DNA from: Telmatactis stephensoni | Lineage: Eukaryota; Cnidaria; Anthozoa; Actiniaria; Isophelliidae | Reading direction: 5' to 3' | Assembly: GCA_029948255.1 (NCBI GenBank) | Contig: JALIZF010001346.1 | Location: forward strand, 62,001 to 126,000 | DNA length: 64,000 bases | Part shown: in pieces, positions 22,333 to 34,425 of the stretch | Layout of the letters: every line of letters starts with the position of its first letter | Position numbering within the stretch: the first letter of the stretch is position 1 | Translations under genes and position numbers: made by a program | Notes under the pieces: generated by a model | Told to the model about the DNA's origin: nothing | Database searches by the model: none | The model's input: the letters and a program-made list of their open reading frames with translations, nothing else

Positions 22333-22887
22333 AATTGGAGGGGTGTAAATCCCCCACTCATGAAAGAATGAGATGATCTTCTGTTCTTTATCAACTACTA
22401 TGGATTGAAAAGTCTGCACTTTTCTTTTACAGCACTGGAATAACTGTGATAATTAAATAGAGACTTATAAATGGCTAATCAGAAACACGAAAACTGAAAT
22501 GCAAATATGCAAGTAGAGTTTTTGTCATTAATTTTCATAGAACTTAATTTATTTAAACCTGCAAAATGAACACTTGAAAACCTGGAGGTTAAGATATAAG
22601 GTATTATAATGCAAGAAACCTTTGAAATAAAATACTTTAAAAACATTGCTGAATGACATTATCAATAATAATTGTGCATTTAATCTTTTGAAAAACATAC
22701 ATTTGAGAATAAAAGGACAATTTGGAATGTTTTTCATCCCTATCAAAGAAATAATTGTCATCCACATAAGAAACTGCAGGTGCATGGTGTTAGCTTAACA
22801 AGTAATTTAATGGAAAACAATATTCTTGCCAGCACTAAAAAGAGCATATTAATAAATTAATTCTAATTGCACTGGATCATGTGCTTT
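22333..22887. other. Non-coding stretch
   Basis: AT-rich, no supported gene or repeat. Confidence 0.4.
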
Positions 22888-23441
22888 ATGTTCCATTTTC
22901 CTCTCAACTGTTTTACATTCCACCAGGAGAGTGATATATTAGATAATCCTACCAGCACGTATTAGCAAAGTATCAATCGTCTGTATGGTTTCTCCTCTCA
23001 TCTCAGCCACATGAACATGTTCCATTTTCCTCTCAACTGTTTTACATTCCAACAGGAGAGTGATATATATCCTACCAGCACGTATTAGCAAAGTATCAAT
23101 CCTCTGTATGGTTTCTCCCTCTCATCTCAGCCACATGAACATGTTCCATTTTCCTCTCAACTGTTTTACATTCCAACAGGAGAGTGATATATATCCTACC
23201 AGCACGTATTAGCAAAGTATCAATCCTCTGTATGGTTTCTCCCTCTCATCTCAGCCACATGAACATGTTCCATTTTCCTCTCAACTGTTTTACATTCCAA
23301 CAGGAGAGTGATATATATCCTACCAGCACGTATTAGCAAAGTATCAATCCTCTGTATGGTTTCTCCCTCTCATCTCAGTCACATGAACATGTTCCATTTT
23401 CCTCTCAACTGTTTAATCTACATTCCAACAGGAGAGTGTCG
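22888..23441. repeat. ~124-bp minisatellite, about 4.5 copies
   Basis: Units begin GTTCCATTTTCCTCTCAACT at about 22891, 23021, 23144, 23267 and 23392. The two middle units are almost identical and the outer ones diverge. No coding sense; the unit is far too long and has no spacer pattern for CRISPR. Confidence 0.9.
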
Positions 23442-23631
23442 ATCATCAGAAATGAAAAATTTATTTTAAAATACTTATTACTATATACTTATACTTATAC
23501 ATATACTTATTTAAGGTGCATATAGAACTCCCTGATCTCTTTGACTTGGGGTGCAATCATTGTATATTATTATTTTAATTAATTAAGTCAGACAATTACA
23601 AATTGAATTAAATGCAACATTCTGGGCTTGA

Positions 23632-24585
23632 TTATGCTTTTGTAATTCGTAGCTTCCCTTTCATCAAATTGGGAAGGACATCAATCAAATAGGTTGATTC
23701 TGGCTCTTCATCATATATCAATTCAGCTTCATCAGTGTCATAATCATATGATTGCACTTCAGCAACAAACCACCCAGGTGACCATCCACTGTCTCCAAGC
23801 TCATCTTCATCCCACAGCATCTGAACTTTTGCACCAACTTGGATGATCTCTTGGTACTCACTAATTTTTGCACTTGTAGTTCTTTTTGCTAGTTTGATTT
23901 TGTTACTGTCCAACTCTTCAAGGCAGTAATCATAAATAGCTCCTGGTTCAGCATCAAATACAACACTGATTTCATTCTTTTTTTTTACCACTGCTGTGTA
24001 CCATCCAGCTCTCCAGCCTGTACTGCCAAGTTCTTCCTTTTCCCACAGTATGGATACCCTGGTACCAATTGCTTTGAAAATATCTACAGGATTGTAGTTT
24101 GCTGGTTGCATCTGAACCAGCTCTTTCTTTGTTGACATAATTAAATTAACTTCATCCTCTAATGTGCTAAAACGACATTCCAGGTTGTTGATAGTAATGC
24201 CATCGGGAATGGGAATTGTTGATCGATCCTGTTTTATTGATGAAACTCTCTTGGTCTTGATGTACTCAATGATGGACCTATTGGAGTAGAATGCATCCTG
24301 CGTCTTTGAACTACCTTTGGATCACAAATATAGCTCTTTTTCTCTGTAGCAATGATGGTTCTGGTTATGGTCATTAGGTTTAGTAGACCATCTAATTCTT
24401 TCCAGAATGCTAGTTCTTGTCTATTGGACTTTACCATTCCCACTCCAAGTACAAGTTCATCTTTTGTCCCACATGTCAACATCCCATGGAATTTTAAAAT
24501 ATCCTTTAGTGTGAAGATGGACAGCTTGCTAATGTCTTTGATGTTGTCTGAAATGTGACCAATCATACCCATCATACCTTTCAAG
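23632..24585 (-). pseudogene. SAP plus duplicated Tudor/Agenet-like protein, frameshifted
   Basis: From 24585 the minus strand reads a SAP-like helix pair (KLSIFTLKDILKFHGMLT, GTKDELVLGV). After a frame change near 24290 it stays open to 23632. The C-terminal half holds two related ~60-residue modules: VSILWEKEELGSTGWRAGWY with VVFDAEPGAIYDY, and VQMLWDEDELGDSGWSPGWF with LIYDEEPESTYLI. The conserved W, LGxSGW, GW(Y/F) and EP...Y pattern is Tudor/Agenet-like. I recall the same SAP then W...SGW arrangement at the C-end of cnidarian integrase-like transposon proteins. It may therefore be the detached end of the OTU-integrase gene at 34426-40638 (same strand), with insertions between. Not certain. 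Confidence 0.5.
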
Positions 24586-25064
24586 TTCTGGTGGCTATGT
24601 GAGGTTCAGGGTTTTATGGTCCAAATCGTTGCATCGCGACCTCCAGGTTTAAAAGTTCGTTTGGATTTTGGTCTTTTCTGCGACAATCAATCAGTTTGGG
24701 GGCGGAGCTTATGTAGACTACTGCTGACCATTAAAGGTCTGTACCCAATCCACTCATACTCGTATTACATGTGCATGCGGTACATACACGATCTGCATTT
24801 ATCGTTTTTGTTTTGCTAAAAAATGCTCTTTCTTTAAGTACAATTGAATATGAGGATGTAGGTATTGTTTTACCAGATTTAGAAGAAACACAAATATGGA
24901 TGAATTCCAACGAAATGGTATCTCAATCAATGCTGACAACGCTGTTTTTGCCAAGTTTTCACTCAACTTCTACCTGTGGCTGTAGTGAGAAATTATACTT
25001 GAATTCTTGTGGTTTTGGCGTAGCATCTAACTAAAAGCACATTTTATTTTTGTACATCCAGCGT
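24586..25064. other. Non-coding or unresolved stretch
   Basis: Short open frames only. An AG acceptor-like TTTGTACATCCAG ends it at about 25060. Confidence 0.35.
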
Positions 25065-25428
25065 GAAGTTGCCTTGAACTCAGAAACAAGAGATGGTAAG
25101 GTGGAAGGAGTAGAGCACGCCCCTTTCGTGTTACCGTATCGATGGACGTATGATACACTCGTGAAGTGCATCGAGGATTGTTGTAAATCGCTTAAATCTA
25201 GACGCAAGATTGAAAACAATATACTATAAGAAAAGCAGCAAAAGTCGTCAAGTAGTAGCAATAAAGTCAGACCACGATATTCCCGCTTTGTTGGCAGAGT
25301 ACCCACTGATGACAAAGAAGGGCAAGACCTCACGAAAGGCAACTATGGTGTTAGCAGTGGATCTGGAGCTAAAAGCACCAAAGACACCAAAAAGAGAGTT
25401 ACACTATTCTCTGACAGGTTAGAATAAC
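25065..25428 (+). pseudogene. Possible broken exon of unknown protein
   Basis: After the acceptor-like site one frame reads VLPYRWTYDTLVKCIEDCCK then a stop at 25227. A shifted frame continues KSDHDIPALLAEYPLMTKKG, ATMVLAVDLELKAPK and ends at a donor-like TGACAG|GTTAG. Together they look like one frameshifted exon. Not recognised as a family. Confidence 0.3.
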
Positions 25429-25915
25429 GGGCTATCAAAACTGGGTTGTCAGCAAATCTGCATTTGTTATAAGATTGGGTCCAGGATTCGAATAAGGGAG
25501 CTTCACATTATTTAAAAGATGCCCATATTTTCTAATCACAAACCAACTAATTCCAACTTAGAACAGAGGGGTTCAAAATTTTAAAGGATACACCTTTTGA
25601 TGTACTAACCAATTTCAAGCGAGGAGAGGGGGGTCCCTGGATACCCAAGGGTACGGCCCCTGGATCTACCCATTACCATGTACTGTATAGTCCCCTTTAA
25701 CTATATCTAGTAAATGATCACATGGGAAAGAAGTCAATTTTCTAACTAGAGTCAAATAATAATAATAATGGAAACTTTATTTTCATTTTTCATTGTAAAT
25801 CTCTCTATAAAAGGTAACTTACAATTGGCTACTTGAAATTGACATTTATAATGAAAGCGATTAATATGAAACTAAACAAAACGAAAAAAAAAAAAAAATG
25901 AAATAATAAAGAAAC

Positions 25916-28576
25916 TTAAAATTTCATCAATTCGGGATTTTCCCAATCTTTGTTTCTTTTACAAAAGATAAAATACGTTGATCTAATGGCAATGTTGACT
26001 ATTTTCCTAATTATGTACAGTTTATATTTCTTCTCAAATCCTAGCTCATCTATCATGTCTAAAAAAGAAGTACATTCAGTCGAGAAAACTCCGAGGCAAC
26101 TGATTGAGAGATTAACAAATTTTACAGATTTAAAACTATTGTGTAATGTTGTAAGAAGAGTTTTGTACTTTAAGTATTTTCTGTTCACATTCTTTGTTAG
26201 GTTGGATTCAAAACCAACAGTCAATTCTACGATGTATAGGCAGTCATTTGTTTTTATCAGCAAGTCGGGTCGATGAGCTTCACCAGTGATTACTGAGGGG
26301 TTTTTATATCCGTCGATGTCAGCGTAAAGAGAAGATCTGTTAATTTCAGGTTGTAATGATGTCGCAATGAAGTTAACGATGGAATCATGTCTCCAGGTGA
26401 AACGGTTGAGATAGTGCTGGCACCCTGCAACAATGTGATTAAGTGATTCTGATGAACAGCAAAAGGAGCACTCACAAGTGGCCGATAGGCCCCATGTTAC
26501 TAGATTCTTGCGTGTGGGTAGTGAATTGTTGATGTATCGTATGGCAAAATTAAAAATGTTCCTAGGAAGATTAGCGTGAGCGGCAGACCAGATGGAGTGG
26601 AGTGATGACAGGGAGTATTTAGTGATGTTGAAGAAAAATGATCCTTGTGATGTCAAGTGATTTGTGAGTTTTTCTTCATGTATAGACCTAAAGTTCTTGA
26701 GCACTTCTTTAGTTGACTGGAAAACATCAAACTGTATGTTTGAGTTGCTGCTAGATGACTTCCAAAGATGATTTATTGCACTGCATTTTGACGATTTTAA
26801 GGCTTTTCTGAGGACAGTTTGACATTGCGTGAATTTGACTGAAGGAGGGATAATATTGAGACCAAATTTATTTCGTGGTAAATATGTGTTACTAAGGGTT
26901 CCAGATATAGGAATGTCTAGCCATCTGTGGAGATATTGATTTACTATGGGGTCGAGGTTTTCAGTTATCCATGTTTTTCCAAGGTCAGCAATAGTCAAGT
27001 GCCAGGATATTTTAGATAAGACAAAACGACAATAAAGCAAGAGTTTATTTTTAGGGTGAATCGGTTTCATATCGATGTCAGACATCAAGGCATTCATAGT
27101 GGAGGTCACTTCAGTTCGATGTTGGTCATTAGACATGTCAAAATCAAAGAATCTTCCCAAGTATCGAAAAGATTCTCCAATTTTGACACAAGGGACAAGG
27201 ACGCCATTTATTAGCAGTTTAGGAAGATACTGAATTGCTTTAGTGGTGCTTTTCTTGATTCCAAACGTACAACATTTATCTACTCTTATTTTCATACTTG
27301 ACCACTGACACCAGATTGTGAATCGGTTTACAAGATGTTGATTCTCCGACTCTTGAGAACTGATGACTGCAGCATCATCTGCAAACTGGAACCAGTGGAG
27401 AGGATTGAGAAGCTTGAAGGAGAAGCCAAATTGACGGTATTTTTTAGATTTGATATGCTGTATAAAGGTATTGAAGCATAAATTAAAAAGTAAAGGACTC
27501 AAACAGTCTCCCTGAAGGACGCCACGCCCAATAGATATGAAGGGTGTACGAAAATCAGGAGTGATGATTGAGGTTTTAAATTCAGTGTATAAACTCTTAA
27601 TTAGTTGCTTGATGTGATCCGGGACGTGATGATAGTCGAGTACAGATTGTATCAGATTATGGTGTACTTCACCAAATGCATTTTTAAGATCTAGAAGGGT
27701 GATGACAAGGGAACGCTGTTTCGTACGAGCTTTGTTGATAATGTCAGCCATTTGTGATGTGTGTTCTAGAGTTCCAGATAGACCAGGTGTAAATCCTTTT
27801 TGAATATCATGTTCTATCAAGTTGTTTGCAGTGAGGAAGTTAAAAGTTGAATTACGCAGACATGAGGTGAAAACTTTTAATGGAACGGATTGCAAAGTAA
27901 TGGGACGGAAGTTTGCAGGATCGTTAGTTTTTCCTTTTTTGTGGATTAATATTGTGCAGGCTTGTTTCCACTCCTCAGGGACAGATCCAGAAGACCAGAC
28001 TGTGCGAATTATTTCAGCTAAGTAACTGCGAAGATAAGGACATCTTTTGAAACATATTATGGACAACTGATCTAGAGGACAAGGGCTGCCAGACGCTTTC
28101 ATTTTTCTAATAACATGTGTGATTTGCTCGTATGTTGGGGGATCGAGATTAAATGCAATTTCAGGATGAGGTAGATTTGGTATCGAATTCGGTATTTGAA
28201 AAACTTTTGTCGGATTAATTGAAGACAGGATTTTCCTAAAGTAGAGTACACAATCGTTCATTCCAAACGAGGGAAGAAATGTTTCTTTTGTTTCAAATTC
28301 TTTCTTGACATAGCCCCAAAAGTTTTTCTTTATGAAATTGTCGTGGTCAAAAGGTCTGTCATCTTGAGACGTGTCGTTATTATTTTGGAGATTGGCACGT
28401 AATAAGTGTGACACGTATTTGATTTCCATGAGGTCAGCTTTAGAGCGTTTCAACATTTTCAGAATTTTCTTTAGTTCCTTTGTTGTTTTATGCTTGTACT
28501 TGTTAACCAATTCTTTATTAAAGACTTTCTTAACTTGACCGAATTCATCTAGAAAAGTAGTTATATATTGTGTCAT
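25916..28576 (-). CDS. LINE polymerase: reverse transcriptase plus restriction-like endonuclease
   Basis: 886 residues. RT motifs in order: ACTILIHKKGKTNDPANFRPI, LVITLLDLKNAFGEVHH, RGVLQGDCLSPLLFN, WFQFADDAAVIS (FADD active site) and SFRYLGRFFD. The C-terminus has a CCHC knuckle (CECSFCCSSESLNHIVAGC) and a PD-(D/E)XK-like nuclease core (HRPDLLIKTNDCLYIVELTV). This is a target-primed retrotransposition enzyme. The upstream zinc-finger part is in another frame; a single-base shift near 28560 separates them, so the original protein was probably one ~1070-residue chain. The rest of the frame is intact. Confidence 0.85.
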   Translation of the reverse strand: MTQYITTFLDEFGQVKKVFNKELVNKYKHKTTKELKKILKMLKRSKADLMEIKYVSHLLRANLQNNNDTSQDDRPFDHDNFIKKNFWGYVKKEFETKETFLPSFGMNDCVLYFRKILSSINPTKVFQIPNSIPNLPHPEIAFNLDPPTYEQITHVIRKMKASGSPCPLDQLSIICFKRCPYLRSYLAEIIRTVWSSGSVPEEWKQACTILIHKKGKTNDPANFRPITLQSVPLKVFTSCLRNSTFNFLTANNLIEHDIQKGFTPGLSGTLEHTSQMADIINKARTKQRSLVITLLDLKNAFGEVHHNLIQSVLDYHHVPDHIKQLIKSLYTEFKTSIITPDFRTPFISIGRGVLQGDCLSPLLFNLCFNTFIQHIKSKKYRQFGFSFKLLNPLHWFQFADDAAVISSQESENQHLVNRFTIWCQWSSMKIRVDKCCTFGIKKSTTKAIQYLPKLLINGVLVPCVKIGESFRYLGRFFDFDMSNDQHRTEVTSTMNALMSDIDMKPIHPKNKLLLYCRFVLSKISWHLTIADLGKTWITENLDPIVNQYLHRWLDIPISGTLSNTYLPRNKFGLNIIPPSVKFTQCQTVLRKALKSSKCSAINHLWKSSSSNSNIQFDVFQSTKEVLKNFRSIHEEKLTNHLTSQGSFFFNITKYSLSSLHSIWSAAHANLPRNIFNFAIRYINNSLPTRKNLVTWGLSATCECSFCCSSESLNHIVAGCQHYLNRFTWRHDSIVNFIATSLQPEINRSSLYADIDGYKNPSVITGEAHRPDLLIKTNDCLYIVELTVGFESNLTKNVNRKYLKYKTLLTTLHNSFKSVKFVNLSISCLGVFSTECTSFLDMIDELGFEKKYKLYIIRKIVNIAIRSTYFIFCKRNKDWENPELMKF

Positions 28577-29108
28577 TTAAGCGTTGTATACATGAATTCA
28601 AATCCTCAAACTTGATTGGAGAGTTCAAGTGCAGGGCCATTTTGAAATATTCGTTAGCCGTTAACCATTGTTCATCGGTTTTTGGAAGATTTATCCCTGT
28701 TTTCAAACACGGATAGATCTCTTCATCAGAATCAATAAAAGGAATATCATGATCTTGATTGTTTTCATTTTGTTGGGATATATTTTCAGCTAAATCAGCA
28801 CGTAGCTCATCGTTTAAACCAGATATTACTCTACAGCTTCGCTGATGCATCTTTAAACCCCTGTTTCCCTTACAGATCTTACCACAACTGCATTTGACTG
28901 TATTGTCATTTCTTGCGGTGTCTGTTGAGGTTGAAAAGCTATTGTTATGGAGAGACTGGTCATTTTCTTGATGCTGAGGTTCTTTGTCTTGCCCGTGAAC
29001 TCTTTGTTTACATCGCCATGCATGTCGTCCCAACGACACAAATTCTTGTCCACAAAAAGCACAGACAATCCCAACGATCAAAATGAAAAGAAAACTTGAA
29101 TTTGCCAT
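28545..29108 (-). CDS. LINE N-terminal region with two zinc fingers
   Basis: 187 residues with CAFCGQEFVSLGRHAWRCK (C2HC) and CSCGKICKGNRGLKMHQRSC (C2HC), the DNA-binding fingers found at the start of restriction-like-endonuclease LINEs. It overlaps the next ORF by about 30 bases, where a frameshift is inferred. The start at 29108 is the first ATG of the frame; the preceding ~120 bp are a short 5' UTR. Confidence 0.7.
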   Translation of the reverse strand: MANSSFLFILIVGIVCAFCGQEFVSLGRHAWRCKQRVHGQDKEPQHQENDQSLHNNSFSTSTDTARNDNTVKCSCGKICKGNRGLKMHQRSCRVISGLNDELRADLAENISQQNENNQDHDIPFIDSDEEIYPCLKTGINLPKTDEQWLTANEYFKMALHLNSPIKFEDLNSCIQRLNDTIYNYFSR

Positions 29109-29227
29109 GATTTTAGGAGTATCAGTAGACGAATATATTGGTAATTGGTGTCAATTTAAGTAAGAAAAATGCATTTAAACTAAGGACATGCACAGAGCGT
29201 GTCCGCACTGCTCGATGTCTAATGCTA

Positions 29228-29704
<477 letters not shown>

Positions 29705-29712
29705 TTTGTCAG

Positions 29713-31749
29713 TCAGCTATGTTTGTTCCGACCATTGGTTTGTATTGGTTGAGAAAAGGCTCAAAGCAAATGGTGGAGCTCAAAACAGAAGTCGACTTTT
29801 CCTCTTGTAAAGAGGAGTATAAAGATCCTAAAGAAAAAAAGCTATCATGCATCCATATTGGATGTGCTTCAGTTGATGTAGGTGGGACATCCAGTGGCTC
29901 AGGTAAGGAAATGAAAATGGATGGAAACAAATTAAGATGTAAGATTAACCACATGCACTAGTGTAGCATAAAATGGTACAAAAACAATTATTATGAATTT
30001 GCATGCAGACTTTGACATGCTCTCTCTCACTATACCAGTTTTAAGTTGATTAAAACAATAATCAGTGAATTTTATCCATTCCCTAACCGTGTGAAACTCG
30101 GCAGTGCCTTGCATGTTCTTATTTCCTCTTCTGTATAGGCATTGCATGTTTGGCTGCTTCACAAGAGAGATCCAACAAAATACTGTAATTTAAATAGTTA
30201 AGCCAGTGACTGAGTCAAAAGATAAATTTCCATAAGAGCCTTTGCATGTAAATCCAATTTGATTATTAAATAATAATATTAACAATAATTCATTAAATTT
30301 GCAGGAATTACTACTATAGACAGACCAGCCAAAAGAAGTCTAGAATATGAATCAGATTTGACAGACGCAATGGAACTGGAGCTTGTCCAAGCAGTTTCTA
30401 AAAATCCTGGCACTAAAACACAAAATGACACATGGAATGATGTTCATTGTGATTTGGTGCGGGATTTAGAAAAGAAAGGAACCATTGTGAGATATAGCAT
30501 TCGACATCTTAAATTGTGGACCGACCTTATCATAGATGGAAAATCTGCAGGATTAGGTGATGAACCCAACTGGGAAGAGTTCATAGACGTAATTGGTGTG
30601 CCCCCAAAGAAAAGGAGAGACAAATCAGTAGGAAGCCCAGAAACAAGTACAGATGATTTTTTAAAAGCAATGATGATCCAAAACCAGAAAAACACAGAAG
30701 TGTTCCAAACCTCTTTACAACAATTCTTGCCAGTCAACATCAGGTAATAAGACAGAAACACTGCTGTGAGTAAATATTTACCAACACAAATAGGAGAATA
30801 AGAAAAAAATATTAGTATGAAGAAAATTATTGAAAATTCACTCATATTTCATATTTTCACTTTCATATTTCATATTTTCACTTTCATATTTCATATTTAA
30901 TATATATATATAATAATTATAATTTTCTCTCTTTAATTTTTCTTTTACTCTTTTAGAACAGACTTAAGTGGCTAATGAAATGTACTCTGGGATTATAACT
31001 GTTTGTTTGCTTAATTTCCATAATAGTGCAGCATTGGCATAGAAATAGAAATACTGTCAACAAAAAGTTTTAACCCCATTTGAACTAGATAACAACCAAC
31101 TATACACAATTATACACATCTTTACCTTCATTCTTTGTTGCCACATTTTAGAACATGTGATCTTATTCTGGAGTAGATTTTTTCACTGTATATTTTAGCA
31201 TGCTCATGCTCAATAATCAAATAATCAAATTGTGGTCATTAATCCCCAACACTAATATTGCATTAAAAATGTGCAAATTGCAGCAAATATGTGGTTTCTT
31301 GTTCTCTCAGCCGGGGTACATGATTAGTGCTTTGCAATATTAACTGACGCTTTATATATATTTTATTCAATATGTAAACTGTGTAGCAGAGTCCAGTGCT
31401 ATCTGGTAACAGATTCAACCCCCAGCTGCCCTCCACACCCTCATTCTCACCATCAACCAAGCTGCCCAACACTTTTCAAGTCTCACCATCAGCATCTACA
31501 GAGAAAAGCTATCTGAATGAAGGCAAAAAGAATGTTGCTTCTTATACACCTTTAGAGGTTATTGAGTTTCTTGATGGTAATAATCTTGGCTCCTTTGTAC
31601 CACAATTTGTTGAGGCAGATATTGATGGCCCTCTTTTTGCAAGTTTATGTCATCCCCATTTGGGATCTAGCATTCTACAAGGTATGGGGATTAACAAAGA
31701 AAATGGAGAGAAAATAGTGGAAGCAATAAGTAGACAAATGGGTCGATAA
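29713..31749 (+). CDS. Myb/MADF-like plus SAM domain protein, multi-exon
   Basis: Exon 1 (29713-29902; acceptor TTTGTCAG, donor CTCAG|GTAAGG) contains DFSSCKEEYKDPKEKKLSC. Exon 2 (30305-30743) joins it in phase and encodes a Myb/SANT or MADF-like unit (NDTWNDVHCDLVRDLEKKGT, SIRHLKLWTDLI) and a basic stretch PPKKRRDK. A later exon (about 31387-31749) encodes a C-terminal SAM domain (YTPLEVIEFLDGNNLGSFV, LGSSILQGMGINKENGEKI) and ends in TAA. The phases of exon 2 and the SAM exon do not match. A small exon at 30957 fits exon 2's phase and ends at once (TDLSG stop), so the SAM exon may be alternative or a separate gene. Role probably DNA binding. Confidence 0.5.
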
Positions 31750-32215
31750 ATGCTGTACAAATGAGAACAGTGATGATGATTTATCACACTTCTAGAGTTC
31801 CTGACTGAACTTAATTTTACACAAACAAAAAAACAACAAACAGTTGAATAATTATTAGAAGAAGCCACAGTCTTGAAAGAATCCTCGACTTTGTTGAGCT
31901 GTAATCTGTTAATCAAAAAATGTTGTACGAGGTTTGTTCGAATTAAGTAACTGAAGAAAAACTAAAATTTTTGTTCAGTGAAATAAAGCCTATCTCAACC
32001 ATTTTTTTTTGAATTTTCAAACTCAGTTTTTGTTAGAGATTGAATATCTTGAATATCTAGAGAAAGGGGGTACTGAAAGATTCCTAGTGAATTTTTCAGA
32101 TATGTTTAGAAACCAAAAAATATTTGTCAGCAAAACACTGAAATCCTAAGAGGGTGAGGGGGATAAAGGATATTGGTGGGGATTGGGGATAAAGAGATCT
32201 CAACTTATATGCTCT
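31750..32215. other. Non-coding stretch between convergent genes
   Basis: 3' regions of the SAM gene and the DDE_3 gene. No other feature seen. Confidence 0.4.
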
Positions 32216-34062
32216 CTAACAAGAACCCTGAGTTTGAAAATAAAAAAAAATGGATGTGGACTTTAAGATAATGTACAGCAGCTGTTGCAAAGCTAATTCA
32301 AAACATCTTCGTGGGTATTTTATGCATAAATCTGGATGTCTCTTTAACCACATCTTTGTGCAACCAAATGCTTTCTCAATAGGGTTCATGTCCGGAGAGT
32401 ATGGTCTGAGTAATGAACAGTAAAGTAATTAGGGGTCTACCATTTAACTTAATAAGAAGGGCCCAACTGAAAAGGGGGAGGCACCTCCCCCATTGGACCG
32501 CCTTGGATCTGCCACTGTATCTCTCAATTATAGATATCTTTGATTTAAAGATACAAAACCTAGAAAAATATACATGTTACTGTTATTTATAGCATAAATT
32601 TCTACCAATTTAGTAAGATATATATAGAAATTTGGACAACCAATATCGATGTTGAAAAAAAATTACAAAGTTTCATGCAGTTAATAAAATTGTGCTAGAA
32701 TTCTCTTTTAAAAGAGCTTTGTTATAATACATAATTCATGGGTCTGCATGATACTAAATGTCCCCAAGCATGTAATTTATATTTCCTACATGTTCATATT
32801 CATTACATGGTTACTTCAAAATAAAGTTTGTTAGATCTTCCAGTTTACATAAAGTATTTATTATTATTATTATTAAGTTGCACACTTACGGCAAGAACAT
32901 TACTATGCCACCTCTGTTTCTGACAGCTGTAATGACAACATTTTTCCCTTCTGGCTGCTGATCCCACATATGGCAATACAAAGTTATTCATAGCAAATTC
33001 AAACTGTCTCTGATTATAAGCACCAACTATTGTATGAGATGATTCAATCCCATCCATATTAATAGCACTCAGAACACTGTAGCGGGTTCCTCTGGTAAAA
33101 TTGCCCTTTACAGAGATCCTCGAGCCTTTTAAGCCTCTGCCAAATTTCCTCTTGTGAAAAAGAACAAACAAACAAATATTATAAAAACAGTATTAAACAC
33201 TATTGGATTAATAGGGTAGCCTTTGGGGATTTGGAAGGAAAGCAGCCTTTCCACACAGATTTAGGAAAGATGAAAACAAGGGACACGTATAAAATGGGAA
33301 AGTAAGATGACAAATGTTTATGTACATACAGTATTTCATGTCATATTTGTGTAATGCAGATTTCTACACCCTCCTGTACAGAACTGGCTGAATTACCTGA
33401 AAAGTTCTTTCATCCTTAGATGATTCATCGATAAAAAGAAATTGATGAGTTCCAAACTGTGACATTCTTTGACGAAATTCAGCACGATGCCTATCATTTC
33501 TCTGTTTTGCAATGACGTCCAGCTGTTCAATATGTAAGATAAACTTAATAATACAATATATTGATCAACAGGAAAAACAATTTAAAATTTTGTCGACATT
33601 TGAGTATCTATGAATGCAGGGGTATAAATATGAAGTTTGCCAAACTTTCCCCTCCCACTCCTGAGAAAAAACATTGATAACTGCATCACCTTTCTTCGCG
33701 AAAAACCCATTTTGTGTAAGCATCTGTTGATAGAGGAAACTGAAAATGTTCTCCCTGTCAAATATTCCAACCAATCTTTTAACTCGTCTTCGTAGACTTT
33801 GGGATATTGTGAAATAATGTGTTTCATCATCAGGATATCTTGAGCTGTCATGGCAAACATAAAACTTGTGACTATTACAGTACCATTCAGAGCTGTAAAT
33901 GTACAACAGAAAAGCTACCAAGCAAACGCTAAATGAAGTTGAGGAAGTAAATATAACTATTATAAACTTGTTATAAACTTGAAGCTTACCTCGAAGCTGT
34001 CTTATCTTTGCAGGCCTCGGCGGATATTCAATAGAGTTGTTATTTTGGAATATTTTTTTCAT
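32216..34062 (-). CDS. Intron-bearing DDE_3 (IS630/Tc1-like) transposase-derived gene, five exons
   Basis: Exons on the minus strand: 34062-33990 (MKKIFQNNN..., RPAKIRQLR), 33844-33690 (HTH-like: YEDELKDWLEYLTGRTFSVS, SINRCLHKMGFSRRK), 33522-33397 (HQFLFIDESSKDERTFQ, first Asp), 33150-32890 (FTRGTRYSVLSAINMDGI, ...), and 32405-32216 (PYSPDMNPIEKAFGCTKMW, the Glu block). All introns have GT-AG ends and phases agree, except that exon 4 must be read with one frameshift (after NNFVLP) to reach VRNRGGIVMFLP, which then joins PYSPDMNPIE in phase. The middle catalytic Asp block is not recognisable. It was either domesticated with loss of catalysis or is decaying. Confidence 0.65.
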
Positions 34063-34425
34063 TTTCTTCACAAATAAACAATCAATCAATCAAACAAAAA
34101 ACTAACTAAATAAATAATTTAAAAAAGGGCCATAAGATGGACTATATCTGAAATTCCTTATATATATAAAAACTCGCTGTATACTAGGAGCCCGTACTTA
34201 ATTTTTGTTCCTGCTTTGAAACCCCATGTCAAACTGACTAAAGTAAAGATATCAACTTGTATGCCATAAGGCATACACCGGGTGCCAGAAGTCGGTGGAT
34301 TAGGATGAGGGAGAGAGGGAGTGTAGGGGTTGGGTTACACAACTAAACTTTTGTATCAGATGCCAAGATGTTTCACTAACCTCAAGTTAGAGGGAAAGAG
34401 TGATTCCTTACTCTTAGAACTCTTT
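34063..34425. other. Non-coding stretch
   Basis: No supported feature apart from short AT-rich runs. Confidence 0.4.

Noticed and set aside
22888..23441. CRISPR array
   Set aside because: Units of ~124 bp with no short conserved repeat and variable spacer pattern, in eukaryotic sequence.
24352..25034. Plus-strand frames opposite the SAP-Tudor gene
   Set aside because: No splice signals or recognisable motifs; they are shadows or chance frames.
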